In this document: in pieces, positions 22,265 through 33,589 of the stretch
Layout of the letters: each line of letters opens with the position of its first letter
Numbering within the stretch: position 1 is the first letter of the stretch
Source: Meghimatium bilineatum
Taxonomy: Eukaryota > Mollusca > Gastropoda > Stylommatophora > Philomycidae
Reading direction: 5' to 3'
DNA length: 64,000 nucleotides
Assembly: GCA_034231615.1 (NCBI GenBank)
Contig: CM067304.1
Location: 20,266,089-20,330,088, forward strand
Program-made: the position numbers and the translations under genes
Notes under the pieces: generated by a model
Told to the model about the DNA's origin: nothing
Database searches by the model: none
Seen by the model: only the letters and a program-made list of their open reading frames with translations

Positions 22265-22885
22265 GAACAATTATATGAGAAACCATATGATAAATTCTGA
22301 GTACACTTAAGTCGAGCCTCTACGTATTTCAAACCTTTATATGTCTGCGAAATTGCATCAGTTGGGAAAGCAATTTGAAAAACAAGCAAAAAGGGGGGGG
22401 GGTGAGAAATATAATAAATTATAACAATTTCTGATTTATATGTTGTCACTGAAATACATTATATCTCAGAGAAAAGAGACAGAAAGATAAAAACAGGAAA
22501 AGATTTTTCATAGTTCAAGAGAGGAATGACATGATACACTGACGAAAACGTGCAATTACCGAGCAAAATGGTGGTATATGTCACTATCGATTCGTGGAAG
22601 AAAGATCTTCTTAGAATCTTCACAAACTAGCTCGATGGAAACACAAATGCCGAAATATTTTACACCGCGATGATAGACAAACTGCAAAATTTGTTTATGT
22701 TAGAGTGGCAACATTGCGCGTGTGTGTGTGTTGGATACTTTGAGCGAAATTGGATTTTTGAGTAATTTATTTCACATGTATACACATTCTCCTGAGATAC
22801 GAGCTATAGAGTTCGTGTATCCTTTCTGGGCAATGAAGATATATCTCCACTGCTGACTTTCATAAATGTAAGCTACAAATGTATA
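22265..22885. other. Unassigned
   Basis: A G run at about 22392 and a short (GT)n near 22719. No gene recognised. Confidence 0.5.

Positions 22886-22930
<45 letters not shown>
22886..22930. repeat. (TA)n microsatellite
   Basis: About 20 TA dinucleotides. Confidence 0.98.
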
Positions 22931-23235
22931 TCGCATAATATACGGAAACCGCGTTAGGTTATCTGTCCACTTTCACGATTTTCTAAAACACTACAACCAT
23001 ACATATAATCTGACTTAGTAGCGGAGTCGTACAGGGAGCTTTTCAAGAAATGAAGTTACCAAATTTATTTCACGCTACAAGCAGGTTCTGCACCCGGGCA
23101 TTTAAGATAGAAACAGCAACCTATTAAACGTAAATATTGTCTAGAAGAAAATTACAGATAAACATTGTGGGTTAATCGCTAAATCCTGAATAGGATATTA
23201 ATTCAACTTGGGGGAAGGGGGAGTCGTTCACAAAC
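22931..23235. other. Unassigned
   Basis: Nothing recognised. Confidence 0.5.
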
Positions 23236-23239
23236 GGCC

Positions 23240-24020
23240 ACTGATTCTCTCCTGTATTGGGACAATGGTATAACTGAATCTATCCTGTATTGGGACAATG
23301 GTATAACTGAATCTATTCTGTATTGGGACAATGGTATAACTGAATCTATCCTGTTTTTGGACAATGGTATACTTAATTCTCTCCTGTACTCGGACAATGG
23401 TATAACTGAATCTATTCTGTATTGGGACAATGGTATAACTGATTCTCTCCTGTATTGGGACAATGGTATAACTGATTCTCACCTGTATTGTAACAATGGT
23501 ATAACTGAATCTATCTTGTATTGCACAACTAATTCTCTCCTGTATTGCAACAATGGTATAACTGAATCTATCCTGTATTGGGACAATGGTATAACTGAAT
23601 CTGTCCTGTATTGGTACAATGGTATAACTGAATCTATCCTGTATTGGGACAATGGTATAACTGATTCTCTTCTGTATAGCGACAATGGTATAACTGAATC
23701 TATCCTATATTGGGACAATGGTATAACTGATTCTCTTCTGTATAGCGACAATGGTATAACTGATTCTCTCCTGTATTGGGACAATATTATAACTGATTCT
23801 CACCTGTATTGGGACAATGGTATAATTGAATCTATCTAGTATTGGGACAACTGATTCTCTCCTGTATTGCAACAATGGTATAACTGAATCTATCCTGTAT
23901 TGGGACAATGGTATAACTGAATCTATCCTGTATTGGGACAATGGTATAACTGATTCTCTCCTGTATTGCGACAATGGTATAACTGGATCTATCCTGTAGC
24001 AGAACAATGATACTACTAGA
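23240..24020. repeat. 33-bp minisatellite, about 23 units, SINE-like unit
   Basis: Units contain TGTATTGGGACAATGGTATA plus ACTGAATCTATCC. Alternate units have GATTCTCTCC. The last unit (23990-24020) reads TGTAGCAGAACAATGATACT ACTAGAT, almost the internal TAGCAGGACAATGGTTCTAC segment of the GAA-tailed SINE. Both strands stay open because the period is 33. Confidence 0.95.
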
Positions 24021-24064
24021 TATTTAGATTGATGTCTAAGGAATTGAAATGCGTCGTGTCGTCC

Positions 24065-24242
24065 TTTTGTGTGATCATGACCTGACATATCTGACTTCGG
24101 CTTAATTAACGATAGTAAAACAGTAACACTACGGATTACCGTTTTCCGGACTATAACATGATCGAAATCTAGTAGAACTATTGTCCTGCAACAAGAAAGG
24201 ACTTGTGGGAGTTTGAAAACGAACGCCCCCTCCCCCCCCCCC
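24065..24242 (+). mobile_element. GAA-tailed SINE-like element
   Basis: Longer subtype: CATATCTGACTTCGGC, GTTTTCCGGACTATAACATG, AAATCTAGTAGAACTATTGT CCTGC, GGGAGTTTGAAAACGAACGC, then C-rich sequence with an 11-C run in place of the GAA tail. Confidence 0.85.
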
Positions 24243-24329
24243 AAAGAAATTATCATACGTAAACATGAACAAGGTCACCCGTGAATAGTGTGATATTGTG
24301 AACTATTCGTATAAAAACCGGTGTGGTTG

Positions 24330-25290
24330 TTAACCAGTTTGAGTATGAATCAGTGTGTCTGTGAACCAGTGTGTCTGTGAACCGGTTCGATTTTGAATCA
24401 GTGTACATGTGAACTATTTTGGCTGTGAATCAGTTTGTTCGTGAACTAGTTTGTCTGTGAACCCGTTTGACTGTGAATCAGTGTTTCTGTGAACCAGTTT
24501 GTTTATCCGTGTGTCTGTGAACCAGTATGACTGAATCAGAGTGTAGGTGAACCATTTTGTTGTTTAATCAGTGTGTCTGTGAACCAGTTTGACTGTGTAT
24601 CATTGTGTCTGTGAACCAGTTTGACTGTGTATCATTGTGTCTGTGAACCAGTGTGACTGTTAATCCGTGTGCCTTTGAACCAGCTTGATTATCAATCAAT
24701 GTGCATGTGAATCAGCTTGACAGTGAACCAGTATAGCTGTGAACCAGTTTCAGTTCGAACCAATTTATCTGTCAATGAGGTATCATTTTGAACTAGTTTG
24801 TCTGCAAATCAGTTTGACTGCGAGAAATACGTTTGCGAAGCAGTTTGATTGTGAACAATGTGCAATTGTGAACCAGTTTGCCTGTAAACAAGGTGTAACT
24901 GTGAACGAGCTTAAATTTAAACAAGATATGATGGCGAACCAATGTGTTTGCTAGCAAGGCAAACTTCTTGTTCTGTGAACAAGTATGAATGTGAACAAGT
25001 TTAAATGTGAATACGTTTGACTGTGAACAAGTTTGAATGTGAACAAATTTGACTGTAAACATGGTGTGACTATGAATAAGTTTGTCTGTGAACAAGATGT
25101 GACTTTGAACGAGCTTGAATGTGAATAAAGTATGATTATAAACCTGTTTGTTGTGAACAATTACGCATGTAAATCAGTGTGGCTGTTAAGTAATTTGACT
25201 GAACAATATCTCACTGCGTACCAACGCGAATGTGAACAAGGTGTTAGTGTGAAGTGCCTTTACTGTGAACAAGTGTGACTGTGAACCAGC
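24330..25290. repeat. Old degenerate minisatellite, about 24 bp
   Basis: About 40 diverged copies of TGTGAACCAGTTTGACTGTG with drifting length and variants (GAACAAGTTTG, GAATCAG). Far more decayed than the neighbouring arrays. Confidence 0.88.
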
Positions 25291-25649
25291 CCAACCTAAG
25301 ATACATTTTTGTAGTTGGCTTCCACTCTAGAACCTGAGCTGTAAACACTACAGACGTTCACTGATTATATCTGTCAGCAAACACTAGTTTCCCTAATAGC
25401 CAATAGACAGTATCAATTTCCTACCTTCCGTCGTAGACGCCGGCGATGTCATGCATGCTTGTATCTGTCGCACGCAAGCCCGTATATAAGGGTATGGGGG
25501 TGTGTAAAATGCACCCCCCCCCCTAAGTAATAAACCAGAACTGTAAATTACTGTCTATGACTGTGAATGTATTTAAAAGGCGGGTTAGTCCTATCCCCAC
25601 CCCAACCTTTAGTTAAACAATTTTACACGTAAAACCTCATCACGTTTCT
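25291..25649. other. Unassigned
   Basis: No recognised feature apart from a C run near 25515. Confidence 0.5.
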
Positions 25650-25908
25650 CATAATCTAAGAAGGATGTGTACATGTGAGAGATACGTGAATACGAGGGGT
25701 TTACACACGAAGAAACGTGAATGCGATGGGTTTACACGCGTTTATACTTGATTGCGAGGCATTTACATACGAAATTACGTGAATATGAGGCATTTACTCA
25801 CGAAGATGGCGTGAATACGAGTATTTACACAGAAGGATGCGTGAATACGAAGGATTTACACAGGAAGATACGTGAAAACGTAGGATTTACACAGGAAGAT
25901 ACGTGAAA
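25650..25908. repeat. About 31-bp degenerate minisatellite
   Basis: Roughly eight diverged units around GATACGTGAATACGAGG and TTTACACA. Confidence 0.85.
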
Positions 25909-26009
25909 TCGAAAATAACCTTTTTTCTAAGTTAACCACTCCCCCTTTACTAAGGACTTTTAAAAGACTTTTACTAACCTGGTGACATCACATAATGAAA
26001 ATCTATGTC

Positions 26010-26310
26010 AAATGAGGAGCGCGGTAGCCTAGTGGATAGTGAGCTTGCTTGCTATCATCTGGTGCCAGGTTCGAAACCACGTCCGGACATTAAAAAAAAA
26101 TCCGGGATGTGATTTCTCACTTGACACGACCACTCCTCCAGTCGACTTAGCTGTAAATGAGTACCTGACGCATGAGTTAGGGAAGGTAAAAAACAGCAAG
26201 GAAGGGAACTGGCCACCCTACCTAATAGTTGCTGCGGCTTAGTACATGAAGAGTTATCTTCATCCCCGACGGCAGATGCCATGGGACCTACCTTTTCTTT
26301 TATGTAAAAT
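26010..26310 (+). mobile_element. tRNA-derived SINE, near complete
   Basis: Head GCGCGGTAGCCTAGTGGATA (A box) and CAGGTTCGAAACCACG (B box) sit at pol III spacing. A run of nine A separates the head from a body with AGCTGTAAATGAGTACCTGA and AGTTATCTTCATCCCC. A second copy lies inverted at 9836-10110. Confidence 0.9.
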
Positions 26311-26384
26311 GACGTGCTACTTGTTGTGAGTCCCTACACCAGGTTTCTGGAAATAAACAATGACAGGAGATTGTATAATCTAAT

Positions 26385-26470
26385 GAGATGCTTTTATAAG
26401 TTACACCAATGTTTTCCAACGTCGGGCCCACGCCCCTCAGGGGGGGGGGGGCAATTTATTGGCTAATTTA
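26385..26470. mobile_element. Possible hAT-type MITE end
   Basis: CAATGTTTTCCAACGTCGGG CCCACGCCCCTC followed by a 12-G run resembles hAT terminal sequence. No second end recognised. Confidence 0.3.
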
Positions 26471-26623
26471 TTGGGCAATTCAAACAAGTTGTAATCAGGC
26501 TTTATTTAAGAAATAATTCAATTTGGAATATACAAATATAAATATATATATAGGGTGGCATCCGAATTTTAGAAAGACATGTGAGCATAGTAAAAAAAAA
26601 AGGTTGGGATACACTGAGTAACA

Positions 26624-27548
26624 TGGTTATTCTAGTGAAAACTTGTCAAATTAGTCATTCTTTTATAAGTTGCGCAGTTATTCTAGTGAAAACTTGTCAA
26701 ATTAGTCATTCTTTTATAAGTTGCGCAGTTATTCTAGTGAAAACTTGTCAAATTAGTCATTCTTTTATACGTTGCGCAGTTATTCTAGTGAAAACTTGTC
26801 AAATTAGTCATTCTTTTATACGTTGCGCAGTTATTCTAGTGAAAACTTGTCAAATTAGTCATTATTTTATACGTTGCGCAGTTATTCTAGTGAAAACTTG
26901 TCAAATTAGTCATTATTTTATACGTTGCGCAGTTATTCTAGTGAAAACTTGTCAAATTGGTCATTATTTTATAAGTTGCGCAGTTATTCTAGTGAAAACT
27001 TGTCAAATTGGTCATTATTTTATAAGTTGCGCAGTTATTCTAGTGAAAACTTGTCAAATTAGTCATTCTTTTATAAGTTGCGCAGTTATTCTAGTGAAAA
27101 CTTGTCAAATTGGTCATTATTTTATACTTTGCGCAGTTATTCTAGTGAAAACTTGTCAAATTGGTCATTATTTTATACTTTGCGCAGTTATTCTAGTGAA
27201 AACTTGTCAAATTGGTCATTATTTTATAAGTTGCGCAGTTATTCTAGTGAAAACTTGTCAAATTGGTCATTATTTTATAAGTTGCGCAGTTATTCTAGTG
27301 AAAACTTGTCAAATTAGTCATTATTTTATACTTTGCGCAGTTATTCTAGTGAAAACTTGTCAAATTGGTCATTATTTTATACTTTGCGCAGTTATTCTAG
27401 TGAAAACTTGTCAAATTGGTCATTATTTTATACTTTGCGCAGTTATTCTAGTGAAAACTTGTCAAATTGGTCATTATTTTATACTTTGCGCAGTTATTCT
27501 AGTGAAAACTTGTCAAATTAGTCATTCTTTTATAAGTTACACAGTTCT
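26624..27548. repeat. 51-bp minisatellite, 18 units
   Basis: Very regular units containing TTATTCTAGTGAAAACTTGT and CAAATTAGTCATTCTTTTAT. Variants (AGT/GGT, TCT/TAT, AAG/ACG/ACT) form sub-blocks. The period is 3 x 17, which leaves a 325-codon frame with no protein-like composition. Confidence 0.98.
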
Positions 27549-27559
27549 TCATACATAGG

Positions 27560-28150
27560 AATCATTTTATTTTATTCTAATTTGAATCTTATTTGTACCT
27601 TCATCGATCAATCTTTTTGCTCACATGTTCCATCCTTTACCAACACGTTCCATCCTTTACCAACACGTTCCAAACGTTTACAAACACGCTTCAATATTTG
27701 TGCAAGGGATTTTAATTACAAACTTTTCCCAAAGCGGTTATACATTGCCAACAGATATAATTGTCAGAATGTAGAAGATATGAGAAAATTGGGTGTGAGC
27801 ACAGAAGCACTAATAAGAGTTTTAGTAATACCACATAAATATGGAGGATTTCTAACAGGGAATAATATCTAACATGGGATAATATAAAATATCTTAGGTA
27901 ATTGATAAATTTGAAGTTAACTGTTTTCGGGACTTTGGAACTTTTTCGGAAATAGCAATACACAATTAATGGATAAATACTATATATATGTATATGGCTA
28001 ACTCCGTAACTCTGTGATTGTGTCTACAAGGTATAGAAAAATAACCGGCTTGACCGATTGCAATGAATTTTTATATGGCTCTGAATTTGGAAATAATTTC
28101 CCTACCTCGGTATGGGAGATCTTAAAAGTTAATAATTACTGTAAACACTC
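27560..28150. other. Unassigned
   Basis: Short direct repeat CATCCTTTACCAACACGTTC near 27628. The 96-codon frame at 27582-27872 is not recognised as any family. Confidence 0.45.
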
Positions 28151-28154
28151 TATA

Positions 28155-28410
28155 TCGATCGAGTATTGCTACAGAAGAATGCTGAGAGACTGCCAGAAAA
28201 ACTAATGTGGAGGTGTTGAAACAGTCAAATGTAAAACGGACCTTAATTAATAATATAAGAAAAATACAATCTAAATTTGTTGGCCACTTCATGAGACAAG
28301 GAGGTTTGGAGAACATAGTCACAACAGGCAAGATTGAAGGCAACAGAGATAGAGGGCGGCAACATGAGAAAATATTGGTACTCACGTGGGAAACAGGTAA
28401 TGAAGTTTTA
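28155..28410 (+). mobile_element. RTE-like LINE C-terminal remnant
   Basis: YCYRRMLR, then (other frame) LINNIRKIQSKFVGHFMRQG and GKIEGNRDRGRQ. Same family as the minus-strand element at 54868-55630, with frameshifts. Confidence 0.8.
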
Positions 28411-29455
28411 CTGAACGACGACTAACACACTATCACTGTTGGATGCTCACGTGAAATAATACACACAATAAAACACATGATATAATTATACTAATAACAA
28501 TATACAGGACATAATCGACCTTTCGAACCAAAAGGCCTTTATCAAGATACGCACGTAACATTAAAAAAACGACGATTACAAATGACCACACCACACAAAT
28601 GTGTCCGAGTGAAATATGGATATAGTTATATTTTAAAATAAATATAGTCATATAGTAATAAAGCCATATTTCACTAGGACAGAATCACCAGTCATTAGAA
28701 TCACCAGAGTGGAACTCATAAGAATCAAGATCACCAAAATATGACTAGCCAACTAATGTTCGAAATATTTATCATATTTTCCGCCAGGTCTTTCTTTGTA
28801 GTTGGTTAGGTAAACTGTATCGCTTATAGAGTGATAACCTTTCAATGCGGACGCTTGTCAAATTATGTTATATCAGAGCTTCACAACCATCAAAACACAG
28901 AGTAGGTAGCAGCTTTGATAATCCAATCACCACGACCTCCAGTATTAACGAATGGTGGTAATTCTTTGTGATAATCCAATTCATATGAAATGGTGCTATA
29001 TCCAATTAAAAGTGATTTATTCTTTCATTGGTCCGCACCACTTCCGGTGACGTTGACGGAATTGCGTCACAAACAAATCTGAGGAAATGTAATTCCACTG
29101 TGAGCCTACTTTGAACTGACGTCATTTCCTACCGCATCCAAAAATAGCTCCATACTTTTCCATATTAAAATCAAGATATTTCTTATAAATAAAATAATAG
29201 AAAAGTAAATATTTGCACTCAATTGGCACCTTTAAGTATTGTGTCAGAATAAAAAGATGTATTGAATTAGATACTTGCACAAGGAATAAGTTCTGTTTGT
29301 CCAAAACAAAAGGGTTCAATTACTCATTTTCAGCTGGTTTCACAAACAAACCGTCTATAGCGGAAATTGAACGCCGTCTATCGGCTGACGAACCTTGTTA
29401 TTTAGGACCACTTCGAACCGGATCTAATGTCACTCATTAAGCTCATTTTTTCTTC
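28411..29455. other. Unassigned, with a Penelope/hammerhead-like motif
   Basis: On the minus strand 28514-28550 reads TTGATAAAGGCC, TTTT, GGTTCGAAAGGTC, resembling a degenerate hammerhead ribozyme core. The rest is unrecognised. Confidence 0.4.
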
Positions 29456-29459
29456 GTAA

Positions 29460-29785
29460 AGGCCATGCCGTGTGGTGTTGGTTATCATGTCTTTCCACGG
29501 CCTTCTGTTTCATTTGATGTCAATCATTCCTTCTTATTATCCATGCCCTATGTCGCGGGTTATCGTTTCTGTACAAAGCATTCTGTTTTGTGTACTAGCA
29601 ATCATTTGTTATAGGCCATGCCGCGTGGGGTTGGTTATCGTGTCTCTCCACAGCTTTCTGTTTCGTGTAATGTCAGTCATTTCCGATGGCAATGTTCTCC
29701 CATGCCACAATGCTAAGCTGTCCAGCATTTTCTTTCTTGACCTTCCCGTTCATCTCTTGCTGTTGAACTTGCCTGTTGTACAGAA
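29460..29785 (-). mobile_element. RTE-like LINE 3' end, tandemly repeated
   Basis: Three to four diverged copies of GGCCATGCCGTGTGG and TCTCCACAGCTTTCTGTTTC, matching the 3' end of the LINE at 54890. Consistent with a local triplication of a LINE tail. Confidence 0.6.
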
Positions 29786-29879
29786 GTATTGAGGTAACGA
29801 AGAATATGGAGAACTTCACGGAAAGATAAGAAAGCAAACAGAGAGGTGCTTACATCACTGCATATAAAAAATAACTATT

Positions 29880-30125
29880 AAGGGAAATAAAGTTGTTTTT
29901 TAAAGTATTGTGGACATTAACAGATATGACACTTTGTTGAAGACCTTACTTGAGAGTACGGTCGGGGAGGTGAGCAAGAGGCAGGCAAAGATACAAGTAA
30001 GAAAGAAACATCCCAAGATGAATAGGTTGCAATCTAACAGAGTGCATCGCTAAAGCAACAGAAAAGGGATGCTGGAAGTCCGTTGTAGCCAAACTTCATT
30101 GCGGAGACGACACTCGATGATGATG
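29880..30125 (+). mobile_element. RTE-like LINE 3' end
   Basis: Matches the last part of the 49677-50340 family on the + strand (GGCAGGCAAAGATACAAGTA; AAACTTCATTGCGGAGACGA) and ends in CTCGATGATGATGAT. Confidence 0.8.
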
Positions 30126-30229
30126 ATTGCATAGAAAATAGAAAAAAAGCAAATAAAAGCTGGGGTATTCGCCACCTGATATGATAAATTAACAACTGTT
30201 TTACGTAACAAATTTACATCAGAGTAATT

Positions 30230-30405
30230 TAGACACTGAAATTAACGGAGTAACGTAGACACTGGGGAAGAAATTAACGGAATAACATAGACACTGGAGA
30301 ATAAATTAACGGAATAACATAGACACTGGGGAAGAAATTAACGGAATAACATAGACACTGGGGAAGAAATTAACGGAATAACATAGACACTGGGGAAGAA
30401 ACTAA
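30230..30405. repeat. 32-bp minisatellite, 5 units
   Basis: Units of TTAACGGAATAACATAGACA plus CTGGGGAAGAAA. Confidence 0.95.
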
Positions 30406-30549
30406 ATTCAATTGAAAATAAAAGTCTCAGAAAACTCTAAATATTGGTTGTGAAGAATTCAAGTCAAACATGCAAGTAAGAGAAGACACCAAACAGCAAT
30501 ATGTTTCTACAACAATAAGAAGAGAAGACACCAAACAGCAATATGTTTC

Positions 30550-31275
30550 TATGGGTGAATGGATGGGTTGATTGATGATGGATATGGATATGTAGATAGG
30601 CAGGTAGATAGGTGAATACATAAGTGAATATATAGATAGATAGATAGATGTATGGATACAAATGTGGAGAGAGATGGGGGAATAGAAGGACAGATGAGTG
30701 AATACGTGGGTTGATAGACAAATGAATAGATGGGTGGAGAAATGGGTGGATGAGTCGATGTATGGATGATAGGTTGGTAGGTACATGGGTAAATTGGCTG
30801 ATAGAGGAGTGTAATAGTAGATGCATGGGTGGATAGATGGATGGATAGATAGTTGGATGGACATATATATATGGATATATTGATGAATAGATGGGTGGAT
30901 GGTAGGATAGGTGGGTGAATAGAATGTGAGTCAGTGGATTGATGTGGGGATAGGTGAGTAAGTGGGTAGATGTTTCTGTAGGTGGCTATATGGGTGAATA
31001 TATGGATATGTATGTGGATAAGTAGTTAGATAGGTGAGTAGGTGGATGTATATGTGGATAGGTGAACAGACAGGTGGTTGGATAGATAAATGGGTGTATA
31101 TATATATGTATGCATGAGTTGATGGATGGATGGAGGAGTGGATAGATGAATGGATGAATAAATAAGTAAATGGATATGTTAATATACTGGTAGACATGTG
31201 AATAAATAAGTGAACAGATAGGTGGATAGAGAAAATGGTGGATATGCAAAGGTATATAGATTAGATAGACAGACA
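30550..31275. repeat. Degenerate GATG/GATA tetranucleotide repeat
   Basis: About 700 bp of interspersed GATAGATA, GATGGATG and GGGTGGATG. The Ser/Ile/His/Pro-rich minus-strand frames are artefacts. Confidence 0.93.
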
Positions 31276-31344
31276 GGCGGATAGAATGAATGTATTTATA
31301 TTTCTTACTCAAGTAATACAATTGTCATGTACTCATTGAATTAG

Positions 31345-31533
31345 GATGGCGCTAAAATCTACATGCAAACGCACAATGTCCCTCATAATCTTCAAAAGCG
31401 TGTCCAACGATGGTACGACTATGTATGGTCCAGGGGCAGATTAAACGGATGTGACATCAACTCGCTCGGACTTCTGCCGGACAAACTTAAGACAGAATTG
31501 GCGATCCACGTCAACTTGGAAACACTCAGAAAG
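31345..31533 (+). CDS. CNG channel exon: C-linker
   Basis: A 189-bp, phase-0 internal exon (63 codons) between a TTAG acceptor and an AAG|GTAATG donor. The peptide starts DGAKIYMQTHNVP, then LQKRVQRWYDYVWSRGRL, INSLG and LLPDKLKTELAIHVNLETL. These are the A'-C' helices of the CNG C-linker, which couples cyclic-nucleotide binding to the S6 gate. It joins the exon ending at 11743 without a frame change. The cyclic-nucleotide-binding exons, expected to begin with a V-IF motif, were not seen in the remaining 32 kb. Confidence 0.95.
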
Positions 31534-31689
31534 GTAATGTGTGTCTGTTATTTGTGAGATGTGTGTCTGTTGGTTGTGTGATGTGTACGTTGATTCTGGT
31601 ATGTGTGTCTGCTTGTGTGATATCTGTCTGTTGTTTGTGTGATATCTGTATGTTTTGTGTGTGATGCCTTTAACAAATGCTCGAATTGT

Positions 31690-31790
31690 CCTTTTTCCTT
31701 CTGCGTTCGCTCTCTGATAACTAAAACTAGATTTAGTGTGATTTTCAGTGGGGAGCGTGAAGTTCGCTACGTTGAGCACCGCTGGATGAG
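31690..31790 (-). mobile_element. GAA-tailed SINE fragment
   Basis: CCTTCTGCGTTCGCTCTCTG, AAACTAGATTTAGTG and the following bases match the 3' part of the family. It runs directly into the next array. Confidence 0.6.
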
Positions 31791-32388
31791 GTCTTGTATA
31801 CATCCCTGTAGTTTGAGTACGGTTGGATGAGTTCTTGCATACATCCCTGTAGTTTGAGCACTGTTGGATGAGTTCTTGTATACATCCCTGTAGTTTGAGC
31901 ACCATTGGATGAGTTCTTGTATACATCCCTGTAGTTTGAGCACCGCTGGATGGGTCTAGTATACATCCCTGTAGTTTGAGTACCACTGGATGAGGTCTAG
32001 TATACACCCTTGTAGTTTGAGTACCGCTGGATGAGGTTAAGTATTCATCCTTGTAGTTTGAGTACCGCTGGATGAGGTCTAGTATACATCCTTGTAGTTT
32101 GAGTACCGCTGGATGAGGTTTAGTATACATCCTTGTAGTTTGAGTACCGCTGGATGAGGTTTAGTATATATCCTTGTAGTTTGAGTACCGCTGGATGAGG
32201 TTTAGTATATATCCTTGTAGTTTGAGTACCGCTGGATGAGGTCTAGTATACATCCTTGTAGTTTGAGTACCGCTGGATGAGGTTTAGTATATATCCTTGT
32301 AGTTTGAGTACCGCTGGATGAGGTTTAGTATATATCCTTGTAGTTTGAGTACCGCTGGATGAGGTTTAGTATACATCCTTGTTATCTG
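31780..32388. repeat. About 41-bp minisatellite, 15 units
   Basis: Units contain TAGTTTGAGTACCGCTGGAT and GAGGTTTAGTATACATCC. The left units are diverged (GAGTTCTTG, GAGCACC), the right ones homogeneous. Confidence 0.96.
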
Positions 32389-32429
32389 AAGGAAGAATGA
32401 TGTAAAAGTAGACTTAGATGTTTATGTTA

Positions 32430-32798
32430 CACTTCTAACAGGAGATATTGATGATGGAATATTGTTACACTTCTAACAGGAGATAATGATGCTGGGATAA
32501 TGGTACACTTCTAACAGCAGATAATGATACTGGGATAATGTTACACTTCTAACAGCAGATAATGATACTGGGATAATGTTACACTTCTAACATGAGGTGA
32601 TGATACTGGGATAATGTTACACTTCTAACATGAGGTGATGATACTGGGATAATGTTACACTTCTAACATGAGGTGATGATACTGGGATAATGTTACACTT
32701 CTAACATGAGGTGATGATACTGGGATAATGTTACACTTCTAACATGAGGTGATGATACTGGGATAATGTTACACTTCTAACATGAGGTGATGATACTG
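32430..32798. repeat. 38-bp minisatellite, about 10 units
   Basis: Units of GTTACACTTCTAACATGAGG plus TGATGATACTGGGATAAT. The first four units have AGGAGAT or CAGCAGAT instead. Confidence 0.96.
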
Positions 32799-32892
32799 CT
32801 GCACTTAAGTGTCTCCTTTCAATTATCAAACATAAATCCCCTAACTTAAACATGTCTATGATAAAACATCACTTATTGTCAGAAAGGCTACG

Positions 32893-32975
32893 AGCCTGAC
32901 TATGAGCCTGACTATGAGCCTGACTATGAGCCTGACTATGAGCCTGACTATGAGCCTATGAGCCTGGCTATGAGC
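32893..32975. repeat. 12-bp minisatellite, about 7 units
   Basis: GACTATGAGCCT repeated. Confidence 0.95.
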
Positions 32976-33017
32976 CTATCTGACTATAAGTTACCTGTTC
33001 ACTGTGAAGGACATTAC

Positions 33018-33215
33018 TTTATCATCATCATTATCATTCTTACCATTATCATGATCAGAAATAGCATCTTCATCATCATTAGCATCGTCATCATTGGCAT
33101 CATCGCAATCACCAACATTGCCATCATCATCGTAAGTATTATCATCATCACAATTATTATCTCCATAATCATCATTACCATCATCGTCAGTATCATCATC
33201 ATCACCACCATGACT
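33018..33215. repeat. Degenerate (ATC)n microsatellite
   Basis: Interrupted ATC/ATT trinucleotides. The isoleucine-rich frames here are artefacts. Confidence 0.93.
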
Positions 33216-33274
33216 TGTTATATACCACTGCCTCCTTAGTTTCTCTCTCCATTTCTATTCGTCTCTCTTTTTCT

Positions 33275-33560
33275 TGTACGTTCATTCTCATACTCCTGCT
33301 GACTCGCAGGTGCATTCCGAAGAACAGAATGCCTTTCTGTTTTTGTTTGCGAATTTACTGCGATATTTTGTTATGTGGACACATCCGAGTTCGGTGTAGC
33401 TTTTGGGTCACTTCTGACCAATGAAAGTGTACATCAAACTACCCGCAAATATTCCTAGTCGCCTCTTACATCATACATGAATGTGATTGAAGTGGACTGA
33501 ATCAGCTTCCGGCATGTTGGTGATACCAATCTCGTCATCCCTGTATCGATACAGTCTAGG
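33275..33560 (-). mobile_element. GAA-tailed SINE-like element, long copy
   Basis: GTACGTTCATTCTCATACTC, CTGCTGACTCGCAGG, AACAGAATGCCTTTCTG, ACACATCCGAGTTC. The 5' part extends through AGTCGCCTCTTACATCATAC, the complement of the family's TAAGAGGCGACTA block. Confidence 0.8.
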
Positions 33561-33589
33561 GAAAGGTAGATAATTACCCAGATACCACC

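Larger units (their letters stand above)
11744..31344 (+). other. CNG channel intron, 19.6 kb
   Basis: Bounded by a GTGAGT donor and a TTAG acceptor and flanked by exons of matching phase. It contains LINE copy 1 in the sense orientation, many SINEs and about ten minisatellites. No other exon was recognised inside it. Confidence 0.85.

Noticed and set aside
26581-27558. 325-codon open frame
   Set aside because: It lies over a 51-bp minisatellite. The period is divisible by three, so the frame stays open without selection.
30427-31321. His/Ser/Ile-rich secreted-like frames
   Set aside because: Translations of degenerate GATG/GATA repeats.
33014-33239. Transmembrane-like poly-Ile protein
   Set aside because: Low-complexity (ATC)n translated.
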